The notes: a model not told the origin generated them from the letters alone. A stretch of DNA of 64,000 nt from Candidatus Obscuribacterales bacterium (GCA_019637435.1 JAHBVO010000002.1:845519-909518); one strand, 5' to 3'. Numbered from the stretch's first letter, positions 8,103-16,440 are shown. Program-made: numbers and translations.

Positions 8103-10103
8103 TTATCTGTTGAATTCGGCCCAGGACGGACGAGTGTCGAAACTGTTGCGCGTGTCGGATTCTTTCTTATCGAGTACTTCCATTTCTTTCTCGAATTCAG
8201 ACTTCTTGCGTTTGAAGATTTCGGTTATTTTGCGTTTTTCACCATCAGGTTTCTTCGCGTCGGCGCTGCGTTCTTCTTCTATCGGATCGCTCGAATCTTC
8301 CTTCTCAGCACCGTCAGCACTGGCAGTCTTCTCCGTGTCGCTGTCGTCCGGCTCTTCCTCGTCATCCTGGTTTTCTTTCTTCGGATCCTGGTTGGGATAG
8401 AGAATTTTCTTTAGTGCCAGGACCTTGTTGCCGAGCCGCTCGAGATGCACAGGATCCGGATCCTCCTGGCGGTCTTTTCTGAGGGTATAGGCTTGCTCAA
8501 GCAAACTCAGAGCCTCGAATGAGCGCTTCTGAACCAGGAAGATTCGCGCCATTCGTTCCAGGCTGCTGATGACTTCCAGGCTGTCGTCGCCGAGTCTTTT
8601 GGCGGTGAGCAGACTGTCTTTGTACTCTTGCTCGGAATCTACGTAGTTACCATTTTCAAATTGTTCGTCGCCTCGGTCGAGGTGGTTTTTCCACTTCACT
8701 CTTAGTGTCTCGAGATCCTCACCAATCGGTGCTTTCGGTGGTGGATTCAAGTCGAGCGCGGTAGCCTGAGCACTCTCTAGTTTTGCTCGACCACCCTTCG
8801 ACTGCTGTTTTCCTTCGGTATCGAATTTGGTATCAAGACCGATAGTCGGAGGCAGGGTTAGCGGCTCTTCTTCAGCGCTGTTCTCGACGTATCCTTCCTG
8901 CTTCTTTGGCTTCGGGTTCGCTTCAGGCGGGTGAATCATTCCCTCTCCTGAAATGCTTGCTTTCGATGGCAGTGCCGCCGTGAGTGAAGTGGTGTTGGCT
9001 CCGGCCGTCAGTTTCTCAGTTTCAAGTAATGCGCAAACTTCCGCGATCTTCGCGCGCGCATCAGTACCATCTTTCAGGCGCATCGCTTCCATGTACTCGA
9101 CGAATGCGCCTTTGTAATCTTTTTGGGCTTTCAGCTCGTCACCAAGAGCGATGCGGACTTGCGCAGATTCAGGATCCTTCCCCATCTGAGTCAGCATCGA
9201 GTTGAGATTGCGTCGGGTTGTCGCTTGCTGCGAAGAATAGAACATTGCTTTTCTAAACTGCGCCGCTGACTGTTCCGGATTGTCGACTGCAAACTTCATG
9301 CCTTGATTGTTGTAGGCGGTGGCAAGGTTATCCTTTGCGTACGTGTAATTAGGTTTTTTCTTGGTGAGTTCTTCAAGAATCGAGATTGCCGAGGCAAACT
9401 CACCGGCTTTGATTGCCCGCGCCGCGCGATTATTCAGTTTGGCGAGGTCGGCGTTCGAGAGTTCCACTTGAGTGCCACTAAATGCGGCGGCAACTTGCGA
9501 ACCGATTGCGGCTGCCTGTTTTGGATCCATTTTCGTGACTTGATCCATATATTCTTTCGGAACATACTTCGCCACTTCCGATTTGGCATCGGGATCGAGA
9601 ACCAGCAATTGGTTGAAATCTGCGACCGACCCTTGATAATCGCCCATCTTGAGCTTCAAAGAGCCGCGGTTTCTGTAGGCGTTGAGATATTTCGGATCCA
9701 GTTCCAACGCTTTATTGAAATCCTGCAGTGCCTCATCATATTGATTTAGACGTTTATGACACCACCCGCGGTTCAGATATACCTGCGGTTTGGACGGATT
9801 CAGTTTAATCGCGCTCGTATAATCAGCGATTGCACCATTGAAATCGCCTATCTGGCGTGAGGTCCAGCCCCGGTTTACAAATACGTCGAAGCTGTTTGGA
9901 TCAATCGCGAGCGCTTCGTTGAAGCTGTTGATTGCCTGACGGTAATCCTTTTCTTTGGCCTGGTTGATTCCTTTTTTTATGAGCGCGGAGACTTGTGCGC
10001 TCTTCGAAGGTGCCGGCGCGTCGGCTGCCTGAGCATCCAGGCACGGTGTCAGTACCGCTAGCAACAAAGAGTAGGTAATAAATTTAGTTTTGCGATTGCG
10101 CAT
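8103..10103 (-). CDS. Secreted TPR protein (666 aa)
   Basis: A Sec signal peptide (residues 1-27, ending DAQAAD) leads into at least four N-terminal TPR units (residues about 36-175, with typical NRGW, AI.DY..AI.L.P, NRG..) and further TPR-like helices at about 220-355 and 475-560. Between them is a low-complexity linker, and the C-terminus is strongly charged (Asp/Glu/Lys-rich, e.g. DDEEEPDDSD). TPR arrays bind peptides or partner proteins; this one should act in the periplasm or on the surface. It lies 12 bp downstream of the rhodanese gene on the same strand, so the two probably share a transcript. Confidence 0.88.
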   Translation of the reverse strand: MRNRKTKFITYSLLLAVLTPCLDAQAADAPAPSKSAQVSALIKKGINQAKEKDYRQAINSFNEALAIDPNSFDVFVNRGWTSRQIGDFNGAIADYTSAIKLNPSKPQVYLNRGWCHKRLNQYDEALQDFNKALELDPKYLNAYRNRGSLKLKMGDYQGSVADFNQLLVLDPDAKSEVAKYVPKEYMDQVTKMDPKQAAAIGSQVAAAFSGTQVELSNADLAKLNNRAARAIKAGEFASAISILEELTKKKPNYTYAKDNLATAYNNQGMKFAVDNPEQSAAQFRKAMFYSSQQATTRRNLNSMLTQMGKDPESAQVRIALGDELKAQKDYKGAFVEYMEAMRLKDGTDARAKIAEVCALLETEKLTAGANTTSLTAALPSKASISGEGMIHPPEANPKPKKQEGYVENSAEEEPLTLPPTIGLDTKFDTEGKQQSKGGRAKLESAQATALDLNPPPKAPIGEDLETLRVKWKNHLDRGDEQFENGNYVDSEQEYKDSLLTAKRLGDDSLEVISSLERMARIFLVQKRSFEALSLLEQAYTLRKDRQEDPDPVHLERLGNKVLALKKILYPNQDPKKENQDDEEEPDDSDTEKTASADGAEKEDSSDPIEEERSADAKKPDGEKRKITEIFKRKKSEFEKEMEVLDKKESDTRNSFDTRPSWAEFNR

Positions 10104-10115
10104 TTGATATCTCGT

Positions 10116-10979
10116 TTAACTACGTTCCGATCCGCGCTCGACTGGCAATCTTGAATCAATTGACCATTCAATCATCGAACCGTCGTACACCCTCAGGACC
10201 TGCCCCGTATATACTTCGTGGAGAAGTGCTACCGTTGCTGCCCTCACCCCAACCTCGCAGTAAGTCGCTACTGATTTCGCGCTCGCGAAGCTATCCGGGA
10301 GAAGTGTAGCGTACTCCTGCGCGGATACAAAGTGCTTTCCATCAGGTTGAAAAACCGCGTCAAATGGCAGTAAACGGGAGCCGGGTATACGGCCGGTTCT
10401 GGGCTGATACCAGAAAAGACCGCCTGCGAACTCTTTCGGGCTGCGGGTGTCGATTAGGAGAGGAAACTCATCTGTGTTTAATTTGACCACCAGATCTGAC
10501 GTAACGCATCGGCGCTCCGGCTGAAGCGAAATCTCGAATGAACCTCTAGGAGATTGTTTCACGCCTTGCTCGAAAGGCAATTCGGCGTCGAGCCAGGCTG
10601 GAAATCCTCCGTTTAAAATGCTCACATGTGGCGCGCCAAGATACGCAAACATCCAGGCAATCCGCCCATCTCTCCCTTTCGATGCCCTTGCTGAGGAATA
10701 GACGACTATGTGCGAATCCCTTACCACGCCTAACTCTTCGAGGCGTTTTCGAAACTGACCGCGCTCCGGATCGTCGAGCGCTCCCCAGTATCCCGGACTG
10801 GTTAGAATTTGTTTAATCGGAGGCTTTGGAGTTTCGCACCAATCCTCCCACGCCAGCCGCACGGCGCCTGGGATATGTGCTTCCTCGTATGCATCAATAG
10901 CCCGGCAATCGACGATAGTTACCTCGTCGTTACCGAGCAACGGATACAATTCTTCCACCGATAAAATCGAAATTGCCAT
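10116..10979 (-). CDS. Two-domain rhodanese (thiosulfate/3-mercaptopyruvate sulfurtransferase type)
   Basis: Two rhodanese domains, residues about 1-125 and 150-285. The first has the non-catalytic pattern (VDCRAIDAYEEAHIPGA, ILNGGFPAW) and the second carries the active cysteine in YCEVGVRA, the CxxxxR loop that holds the persulfide. Also visible is the family motif GRIPGSR in domain two. These enzymes move sulfane sulfur from thiosulfate or mercaptopyruvate to thiol acceptors. The loop sequence is not a textbook match to either substrate class. No signal peptide, so cytoplasmic. AAGGTG precedes the ATG. The secreted TPR gene follows 12 bp downstream. Confidence 0.92.
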   Translation of the reverse strand: MAISILSVEELYPLLGNDEVTIVDCRAIDAYEEAHIPGAVRLAWEDWCETPKPPIKQILTSPGYWGALDDPERGQFRKRLEELGVVRDSHIVVYSSARASKGRDGRIAWMFAYLGAPHVSILNGGFPAWLDAELPFEQGVKQSPRGSFEISLQPERRCVTSDLVVKLNTDEFPLLIDTRSPKEFAGGLFWYQPRTGRIPGSRLLPFDAVFQPDGKHFVSAQEYATLLPDSFASAKSVATYCEVGVRAATVALLHEVYTGQVLRVYDGSMIEWSIDSRLPVERGSERS

Positions 10980-11087
10980 TAGTCACCTTAAACGGCTATG
11001 GAAGCGCCGCGCCGACGGAATGTGAAAAACTTATTTTCAGCGGTCCGTCGAAGTAATGCAAGGCCGGCAATGTACTAAACTAACCTA

Positions 11088-11798
11088 ATGTCTCAACCGC
11101 ATGTTTTCAGTTTGCAGACAGCCGAGCAGGCTTTCAGCGTCTCGATTATCGAGGACGCTCTGCTGGATAATGATTGCTCGACTGATGTACGCGAACAGGA
11201 GTTGCTTAAGAGGATCGTAGTTCTCCAGGCAAAAAACAAAATGCTTGAAGAGCGCGGCAAACTTCTCGCGCAAGAACTCGACATCTTTCGTCAAAGACGG
11301 CTAGTCTACTGGTCTGACAGATTTCGCAACAAATTCGACGCCTGGCATATGATGCATCCGGCGTTTGAGGAATTGAAAGATGACACCATAGTTTTTCAAG
11401 GCGATTTGAAAAAGTTTCGTCTGCTGCCGAGCGTGAATCTCGTGCGTGTTAGCAGCATGCAATATCTGCTCGACCTCGGAAGAGCCGGTCTCAGTGCAAT
11501 TCTTCTTGCACCGATCGTCGACATGCCTTCGACTTGCGGAGAGATATGTCTGCGAATAATCGGTCCAACATCGGAAGTGGAACGTGAGGTTTCCTTTCCA
11601 CTCTCGGAATTGAGTGAAGAACGTCCTTGCGAGTTTAGGTTCCCCTCGGTTGGACGACTCTCCGAAAAGCCTCTCATCGTGCATATCTTCGTGCAAAACG
11701 TCGATGTTCCGGTGCGCATTTTTGAGTTGCGCAGTTATCCGCTTTTCGGTTTTGCAAGGTTGAAACGAAAACTTTTTGCCGGTTACAGGTTCGACTGA
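11088..11798 (+). CDS. Coiled-coil protein with predicted beta-sandwich domain, unknown function
   Basis: Residues about 35-75 form a heptad-like helix (ELLKRIVVLQAKNKML). Residues about 95-220 alternate short strands and turns (FRLLPSVNLVRVSSM, GLSAILLAPIVD, GEICLRIIG, REVSFPLSEL, IVHIFVQNVDVP), a pattern like beta-sandwich domains attached to glycosyltransferases or surface proteins. There is no signal peptide and no Shine-Dalgarno, and a start just downstream cannot be excluded. It is divergent from the rhodanese gene and convergent with the DCC-family gene. No family assigned. Confidence 0.65.
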   Translation: MSQPHVFSLQTAEQAFSVSIIEDALLDNDCSTDVREQELLKRIVVLQAKNKMLEERGKLLAQELDIFRQRRLVYWSDRFRNKFDAWHMMHPAFEELKDDTIVFQGDLKKFRLLPSVNLVRVSSMQYLLDLGRAGLSAILLAPIVDMPSTCGEICLRIIGPTSEVEREVSFPLSELSEERPCEFRFPSVGRLSEKPLIVHIFVQNVDVPVRIFELRSYPLFGFARLKRKLFAGYRFD

Positions 11799-11814
11799 AT
11801 TACTCAGCGAACGT

Positions 11815-12381
11815 TCACGAATCGATGAACCGCGCCCTTGTCTCAGGGCTTGGAAGCATGCATTGGTCGTGTTTTCCGAACAGCTTATAGCGGATCTTTG
11901 CGACTGTTTCATAACCGAAGTCTCGAAGCGGTTTTGGAAAGACTTTGATGAAAAACGCGGCCGGTTTTATCCACGGTTTCAACTGAGAGGTGGTGAATGC
12001 AACTGCATCAGACTTGTTGAAAAGCCGCTCTTCCTGCCCGTTTCCATAGTTCGAGAGAACGTACACAGTATTCAGATCTTCGGCATTTGCTCCGCGACGG
12101 GCCAGCGTGTTTTTGGCAAATTCACTCTGCAGTGCCGCGAAAAAGAACAGTCCATTTCTGTCATTATCAATCACGAACTGGATGAACTTGTTGCACAAAC
12201 CGCACACGCCATCATAGAAAATGACGTGCTTACCAACCGCGTCAGGATACAACTCATCGGAGTTGTGGATGTGATGCTGTTGATTTCCAGTTGCAGTCAA
12301 AATGGTTATCCGACTTTGGTGCCTTTCGAGTTGCCAGTACAAGAATTCGATCGACTCTTTCGTATATCCGAAAAGCTGCAT
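11815..12381 (-). CDS. DCC-family (DUF393) thiol-disulfide oxidoreductase-like protein
   Basis: The core matches the DCC family: IFYDGVCGLCNKFIQFVI with the CxxC-type pair, NDRNGLFFFAALQS, a KSDA helix, and the C-terminal RYKLFGKHDQC.LP block. Members have a thioredoxin-like fold and are thought to act in thiol redox chemistry; substrates are unknown. The family part starts near residue 52, so the first 50 residues from the ATG at 12381 are atypical (LFGYTKESIEFLYWQLERH); a later TTG start near DELYPDAV is possible. It faces the preceding coiled-coil gene with 16 bp between stops. Confidence 0.82.
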   Translation of the reverse strand: MQLFGYTKESIEFLYWQLERHQSRITILTATGNQQHHIHNSDELYPDAVGKHVIFYDGVCGLCNKFIQFVIDNDRNGLFFFAALQSEFAKNTLARRGANAEDLNTVYVLSNYGNGQEERLFNKSDAVAFTTSQLKPWIKPAAFFIKVFPKPLRDFGYETVAKIRYKLFGKHDQCMLPSPETRARFIDS

Positions 12382-12534
12382 TCTTGCGGTGGTTCCTACA
12401 CATATTTTACTTCTTTTCGGAACTGAGTAATTTTATATCTAATAGTTGATTAGCAAAACTGATCATGTCGTGGTAAATATAGATGAGCGGAATTCTCCTG
12501 TTCCGGGCAGTCTAAGTTAAGAGGTTCAACTAAA

Positions 12535-12912
12535 ATGCGCAAAGTCATGCTATCGACATTAGCAGCGTTCTTGATTTCGGGCGTTATTGCAGCTCCATCC
12601 AATGCCGATGCTGGCGAAATGGGCAAGGCTATGATCAAATTCCCGATCACTATGACATCATTCGCAGCCGGCACCGCGATTGGCACGCCGATTGCAATCA
12701 TCAGAAAATCCAGCGCCAATACTAAAGAAACGTATGGTAACTACAGCGATGGTGGCATGATCAAAAAGGGCGGCGGTCTCATGATCGCTCCCGGAGTCGG
12801 CATCATGAAAGGTTCGTACCAGGGCATTCAGCTTGGACCGAAAAATGCATGGGCAAACTCCAGCGAACATCCGTTCAGCAAAGATGTATTCAGTCTCGGC
12901 GACCTCGACTAG
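12535..12912 (+). CDS. Exported glycine-rich protein, paralogue of the gene at 7305
   Basis: AGAGG lies about 10 bp before the ATG. Residues 1-25 are a signal peptide (MRKVMLSTLAAFLISGVIAA, then PSNADAG). The mature part is short (about 100 aa), with small-residue helices (MTSFAAGTAIGTPIAII, GGLMIAPGVGIMKGSY) and an end DVFSLGDLD that matches the SLGNLEE end of the gene at 7305. Shared order of blocks: GTPIA, a Gly-rich spacer, KGSYQG/KGVYYG, KNA/KNG, PFSKD/PFAPD, SLG-L. Function unknown; both may insert into or coat the outer membrane. A strong terminator follows. Confidence 0.8.
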   Translation: MRKVMLSTLAAFLISGVIAAPSNADAGEMGKAMIKFPITMTSFAAGTAIGTPIAIIRKSSANTKETYGNYSDGGMIKKGGGLMIAPGVGIMKGSYQGIQLGPKNAWANSSEHPFSKDVFSLGDLD

Positions 12913-12965
12913 TTCGAGCTAGCAATGGCTGGTGGCTCGTTCGAGCTACGTGAATAAAGGACTTA

Positions 12966-13000
12966 AACCTCCCCGTGTGCGGAATGCACGTGGGGAGGTT
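12966..13000 (+). terminator. Strong terminator after the second glycine-rich gene
   Basis: A 15-bp stem (AACCTCCCCGTGTGC pairs with GCACGTGGGGAGGTT, two wobbles) with a 5-base loop, followed by ATTCTT. It starts 54 bp after the stop at 12912. Confidence 0.7.
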
Positions 13001-13158
13001 ATTCTTAGAAGAACGCTTGAGCGGTTTGGATGGGTGTGAAAAATCAGGCTGGATGAGCTATTTGTTTTTCAGCCCACTTGCTCGATTACTCGTCTGAAAC
13101 CCGGACAAGCCGCCTCTTTCGGAAGGTCGTTCCTAAAGCGTAAATTGGTTTCTCAATC

Positions 13159-13671
13159 GTGATTGGACAGTTCTGGTTATTCGTAAACGTAAAGCAGGCT
13201 GCCCGTCTGGGGCATGTCGGCTGGGGCTTTATGTTGGAGGACGAAACCTTTATGTTCGGTGCGACCGATCACTTGTATCGACACCATGAGATGGACTTGC
13301 CTGCCTGGATTGACTATATGTCGGTCGCGCCAGGCGAGCACACTGATTGGTGGTGCGGATATGGTACCAGAGAAGAAATGCTGACTGCGATGTCGAACTC
13401 CAGGGAGCACATCTGGTATCACAAAGCGAAGGCCGTGAAAGTCGCGAATTGTGATCCGGGTGCTGGCAAAAAGGCTGCGATGTTTTCGCAACACTGCGGC
13501 TGGTCAGTTCTTTCGAATAACTGCGTTCAGCAAACCTGGGAAATTATGAGAGCTTACGGGGCTGATCGAGTTATACCGAATCCGTGGGAAAACCCATTCA
13601 ATCTCATTCCGCGCGTTTGGTTCAAATCTTTTGAAGGCGAAACCGTTCAGCTCAATCCCGATTCGCGTTAA
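13159..13671 (+). CDS. Possible papain-fold (permuted NlpC/P60-like) hydrolase
   Basis: The start is a GTG at 13159; the frame is closed by TAA at 13141, so little choice remains. The product (170 aa) has a His-containing strand GHVGWGFML near the N-terminus and a Cys at the start of a helix (SNNCVQQTWEIM) near residue 121. That order, His strand first and N-C-x-x helix later, is the hallmark of circularly permuted NlpC/P60-like folds (LRAT, YiiX, DUF4105 types). It has several Trp-rich segments. No signal peptide is visible. The family call is by motif only; substrate unknown. Confidence 0.6.
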   Translation: MIGQFWLFVNVKQAARLGHVGWGFMLEDETFMFGATDHLYRHHEMDLPAWIDYMSVAPGEHTDWWCGYGTREEMLTAMSNSREHIWYHKAKAVKVANCDPGAGKKAAMFSQHCGWSVLSNNCVQQTWEIMRAYGADRVIPNPWENPFNLIPRVWFKSFEGETVQLNPDSR

Positions 13672-13694
13672 ATTCCGAATTGCGATGACCGGCT

Positions 13695-15320
13695 CTAGAA
13701 GTGCAATCCGCCAAGACCACCGATGCCAGGAACCGAATACCCGGGCATAAAACCGCCACCATAACCACCATAGCCGTAACCACCGTAGCCGCCATAGTTG
13801 CCGTAATTCCCATAACCGCCGTAACCACGTCCGCTCCATGACCCGGTCGACATTTTGTTCATCACCATGGCGCCAGCTGCCATCGTACCTACCGTCATCA
13901 AGGATTGTGCCAGCCCCTTCAGAAGCGGATGTCCGTGTTTTTGGTTTTCGTCCGGTTGGGTTTGCGCAGTAGTGGTTGATGTCTGGGAATTGATTTGATT
14001 CTGGTCCACCTGCCCGCTGTAGCTGGATTCGTTGCCGGGCGAATTGATGTACGGGTATGAACTTTGTTGTCCACCGGCTGGGTAGTTGCTGCCGTACTGA
14101 CCTCCGGCACCATATTGGCTTGTACCGTAGCCTCCGGCCGCGTACTGACTTGATTGAGCCTGCGGTTGCGAAGAGCCTTGAGGTGGCCAACTGGGGAAGT
14201 TGCTTCCAGCCGCACCGGCAGCGCCTGTCGAAGCCGGCGCTTGCATGCCCGTTTGTCCGGCAACGGTTGGGGACGCTGGATTCGAGCTGTGCATGAGCTC
14301 CACTGCGTTCACGAGAACTGCGATCTGACCTTGAAGTGACGTATTCGGGTCGACCGGTTCCGTTGGAAACACTGTCGATTCAAGTCTCTTCAAGCGATCG
14401 ATAAGGGGAACGCTGGGGTTCGATTGCGCGCCATAAACATGTTGCTCAAGCCAGCCGACCCGCATGGCGTCTGGTGCGGCTGCCGACGGTGCGGCCCAAT
14501 AGTCCTGTTGACCGCCGCCCTGATATGCCGGTTGTGGCGGATTCATGCCGTATGAACCGGAGCCGCCACCATAAGAAGTTTGAGCGCCACCGCCGCCATA
14601 GACTCCGCCGGGCGCACCGTATTGGCTCCCACCGGGACCCTCGGCATATGCGGGCGCCCGCACATTGTCGCCGTCGTCCGGCGATGAGTAGTGATAAACG
14701 TTTCTGGGATCGACGAGTTCGTCCACCGATTTGTGCATGTGCTTCTGCACGTACTCGTCCAGTTTGCTGACGCGCTCGCTCAAATCAGGATTGGTTGATG
14801 CCGATTTGAATGCTTTTATTTCGAGTTGATCGAGCCGCTTGGATAGCGGTTCTCCCTTGAATGTTTTTCCAAGAAGCAACTGTTCGATCGCATCGACCTT
14901 TGGATAGTCAGAATTGTCGCCGGCTGAATTGTCTGCCGTTTGTTGGCTCTGCTGGTTGTCATCTCCGGAGTCGCTTTGTCCAGAACCAGCGTTTGAAGAA
15001 CCAGAATTGCCAGTTCCCGGGTCGGCCGGCAACTGCTCGTTCGGCAACGATGCCATCAAAGTTTGCATGCGCTCTTCCTGATCGCCCTGGTGAGCCTCTC
15101 CGAAGATTAGCTTCTCAAGCCGTTCGATACGAGCTTCCGGCGTATCCTTGGGATATGTTTGCTCGAAAAAACGCTTCTCAAGCTTGTCCAGGCTCTGGAT
15201 ATCTGCCTTACTCAAGTCCGCCGCCGATGCGCCTGGGGACAAGAATACAGTCAATGCTATCGCCGCGCCGGCGAGCCACCGGGCGCTCTGCGATTTGCGA
15301 CTCGGATTAAGCGCGCGCAT
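13695..15320 (-). CDS. Secreted repeat protein with Gly/Tyr-rich tail (541 aa)
   Basis: Residues 1-33 are a signal peptide (AIALTVFLSPGASA). Three related helical repeats of about 45 residues follow at about 40-90, 145-190 and 290-335, each with the form L-E-x-x-x-(F/Y)-x...P...R-(I/L)-x-x-L-E-x-x-x-F (DKLEKRFFEQTYP...RIERLEKLIFG; RLDQLEIKAF; RLKRLESTVF). The spacers are Ser/Asn/Gln/Gly-rich, and the last 60 residues are almost pure Gly/Tyr with one hydrophobic patch (MTVGTMAAGAMVMNKM) before them. A surface or matrix role is likely; no known family is recognised. Composition at the tail is extreme. Confidence 0.82.
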   Translation of the reverse strand: MRALNPSRKSQSARWLAGAAIALTVFLSPGASAADLSKADIQSLDKLEKRFFEQTYPKDTPEARIERLEKLIFGEAHQGDQEERMQTLMASLPNEQLPADPGTGNSGSSNAGSGQSDSGDDNQQSQQTADNSAGDNSDYPKVDAIEQLLLGKTFKGEPLSKRLDQLEIKAFKSASTNPDLSERVSKLDEYVQKHMHKSVDELVDPRNVYHYSSPDDGDNVRAPAYAEGPGGSQYGAPGGVYGGGGAQTSYGGGSGSYGMNPPQPAYQGGGQQDYWAAPSAAAPDAMRVGWLEQHVYGAQSNPSVPLIDRLKRLESTVFPTEPVDPNTSLQGQIAVLVNAVELMHSSNPASPTVAGQTGMQAPASTGAAGAAGSNFPSWPPQGSSQPQAQSSQYAAGGYGTSQYGAGGQYGSNYPAGGQQSSYPYINSPGNESSYSGQVDQNQINSQTSTTTAQTQPDENQKHGHPLLKGLAQSLMTVGTMAAGAMVMNKMSTGSWSGRGYGGYGNYGNYGGYGGYGYGGYGGGFMPGYSVPGIGGLGGLHF

Positions 15321-15400
15321 GTGCCCTCTAAAGGCTGCGATTATAACGCACCACCTGGTTTAAGGCGTTAGACGTATCTCGTATAAAAAACCAAAAAGCA

Positions 15401-15427
15401 GTAAACGCCTGTCAACCAGGCGCTTAC
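15401..15427 (-). terminator. Rho-independent terminator of the 15455 gene
   Basis: Read on the minus strand: GTAAGCGCCTG, loop GTTGA, CAGGCGTTTAC, then TGCTTTTTGGTTTTTT. An 11-bp stem with one wobble and two T runs, 28 bp after the stop of the small gene. Confidence 0.85.
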
Positions 15428-15454
15428 CAACCACTCGCTGCTCACTCAAAAAAC

Positions 15455-15661
15455 TTACAGTTTGTAGAACCAATCTTGTTCTACGTTGTTCTCAACTTCA
15501 GGCGCGAAATTCAAGTCGTCGCCCTCCAGGATAAATCCGCAAAGCATCGCTTGAACTGCCGGATTATGTCCACTTGGTTTTGGTAAATCTTGTTCGGTCG
15601 TGGCGCGCTCAAAGTCCTGGAAAAATTTTGCACGCACGTTTTGCGCTAATTTGCCGTTCAT
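15455..15661 (-). CDS. Small cytoplasmic protein of unknown function (68 aa)
   Basis: ATG at 15661 is preceded by GGGTGGGGG at about 8 bp, better than the ATG five codons earlier. The product has a helical first third (KLAQNVRAKFFQDFERA), a Pro/Gly turn and an acidic end finishing in VEQDWFYKL. A strong terminator immediately downstream and this start signal make it a credible gene although no family is recognised. Upstream lies the repeat-rich region. Confidence 0.6.
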   Translation of the reverse strand: MNGKLAQNVRAKFFQDFERATTEQDLPKPSGHNPAVQAMLCGFILEGDDLNFAPEVENNVEQDWFYKL

Positions 15662-15771
15662 AGTAACAACCCCCACCCAGGCAACCCGCCAGGGCTCAGT
15701 TCATTTGAAGAAACATCCAATTCCGATGTTGAGATATTACTTGCCAAGTGTGACCAAAGTGTTCCTTTTTC

Positions 15772-15837
15772 CTACTATATGCCGGCGTGCTACGCGACAC
15801 GCGACGGCTTGCTACTATATGCCAGCGTGCTACGCGA
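15772..15837. repeat. Pair of 26-bp direct repeats
   Basis: CTACTATATGCCGGCGTGCT plus ACGCGA at 15772-15797 recurs at 15812-15837 with one change (GCCGGCG to GCCAGCG). The copies are 14 bp apart (period 40). Only two copies exist. Confidence 0.9.
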
Positions 15838-15920
15838 AAGCGGTAGAGGCTGACTTGGCAGGGCTTTCAGGACTTTGCCAGGGATGCATTCCCCCATTTT
15901 TCTGGCGTTTGGCTATGTCA

Positions 15921-15960
15921 CGATGACGAAATTTCGTAAATGCGTCATTGCAGCGTAGAC
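15921..15960. repeat. Stem-loop repeat, copy 1
   Basis: Begins CGATGACGAAATTTCGTAAA. It contains the perfect 12-base palindrome ACGAAATTTCGT and the outer pair ATGACG/CGTCAT (15923-15948). About 27 of 39 bases match copy 2 at 16208. Confidence 0.5.
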
Positions 15961-16207
15961 AACGACCGACACTTAATCGATCCAGAAGACACCTAAACCG
16001 AAATACGTCCCGCCGCAAGATGAGACACTGCTCCACCGCTTCGTCGTAGCGGAACAGTTACTGATCAGGTCGAGCAGTTTCGCTGCACCTTTATATGTAT
16101 GGATTTAAAACTTGAGTGCGTTTTTTTTGAGAGGAACCTGGCGAGCGCTAATCGATTTCGCTGTGAGCTGGTTTCATTCTCAAAATTTGCCTTTGCTGTC
16201 TATCGTG

Positions 16208-16247
16208 CGATGACGGAATTCACAAAATCCGTCGCTCTGGCATAGCC
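16208..16247. repeat. Stem-loop repeat, copy 2
   Basis: Begins CGATGACGGAATTCACAAAA. It holds the inverted pair GACGGA/TCCGTC (16212-16233) and resembles copy 1 at 15921, including a shared CGATGACG start, AAAT and CGTC blocks and a TAG-containing end. Confidence 0.5.
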
Positions 16248-16338
16248 AAGTGACCGAAGTTTCCGGAGGTTTGTTTGGGACTGAGCCCTGAAACCCTTGC
16301 CCTGAATGGCTTTATGGATCTGTCGCTTACGTCAAGGC

Positions 16339-16398
16339 GTAGTAGGCATCTTCGGGGTGTAGTAGGCATATTCGGGGCGTAGTAGGCATATTCGGGGT
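16339..16398. repeat. Triple 20-bp tandem repeat
   Basis: Three head-to-tail units of GTAGTAGGCATATTCGGGGT (units at 16339, 16359, 16379), differing only at one internal base in unit 1 and the last base in unit 2. A partial fourth unit (GTTCGGGG) follows. Confidence 0.95.
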
Positions 16399-16440
16399 GT
16401 TCGGGGGGATATTGCTGACTATCTGAGAGCGGAGATAACC

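Noticed and set aside
8984..9749. Plus-strand frames opposite the large TPR gene
   Set aside because: They are antisense shadows of well-formed TPR repeats.
11301..11912. Minus-strand 203-codon frame opposite the coiled-coil gene
   Set aside because: No domain, no ribosome site, and it spans the boundary of two better genes.
13504..14190. Minus-strand frame opposite and in another frame of the permuted papain-like and Gly/Tyr genes
   Set aside because: Trp/Arg-rich composition from the Gly/Tyr repeat read out of frame; no features of a real gene.
15772..15837. Direct repeats read as a CRISPR array
   Set aside because: Only two copies with a 14-bp gap and no cas genes nearby.
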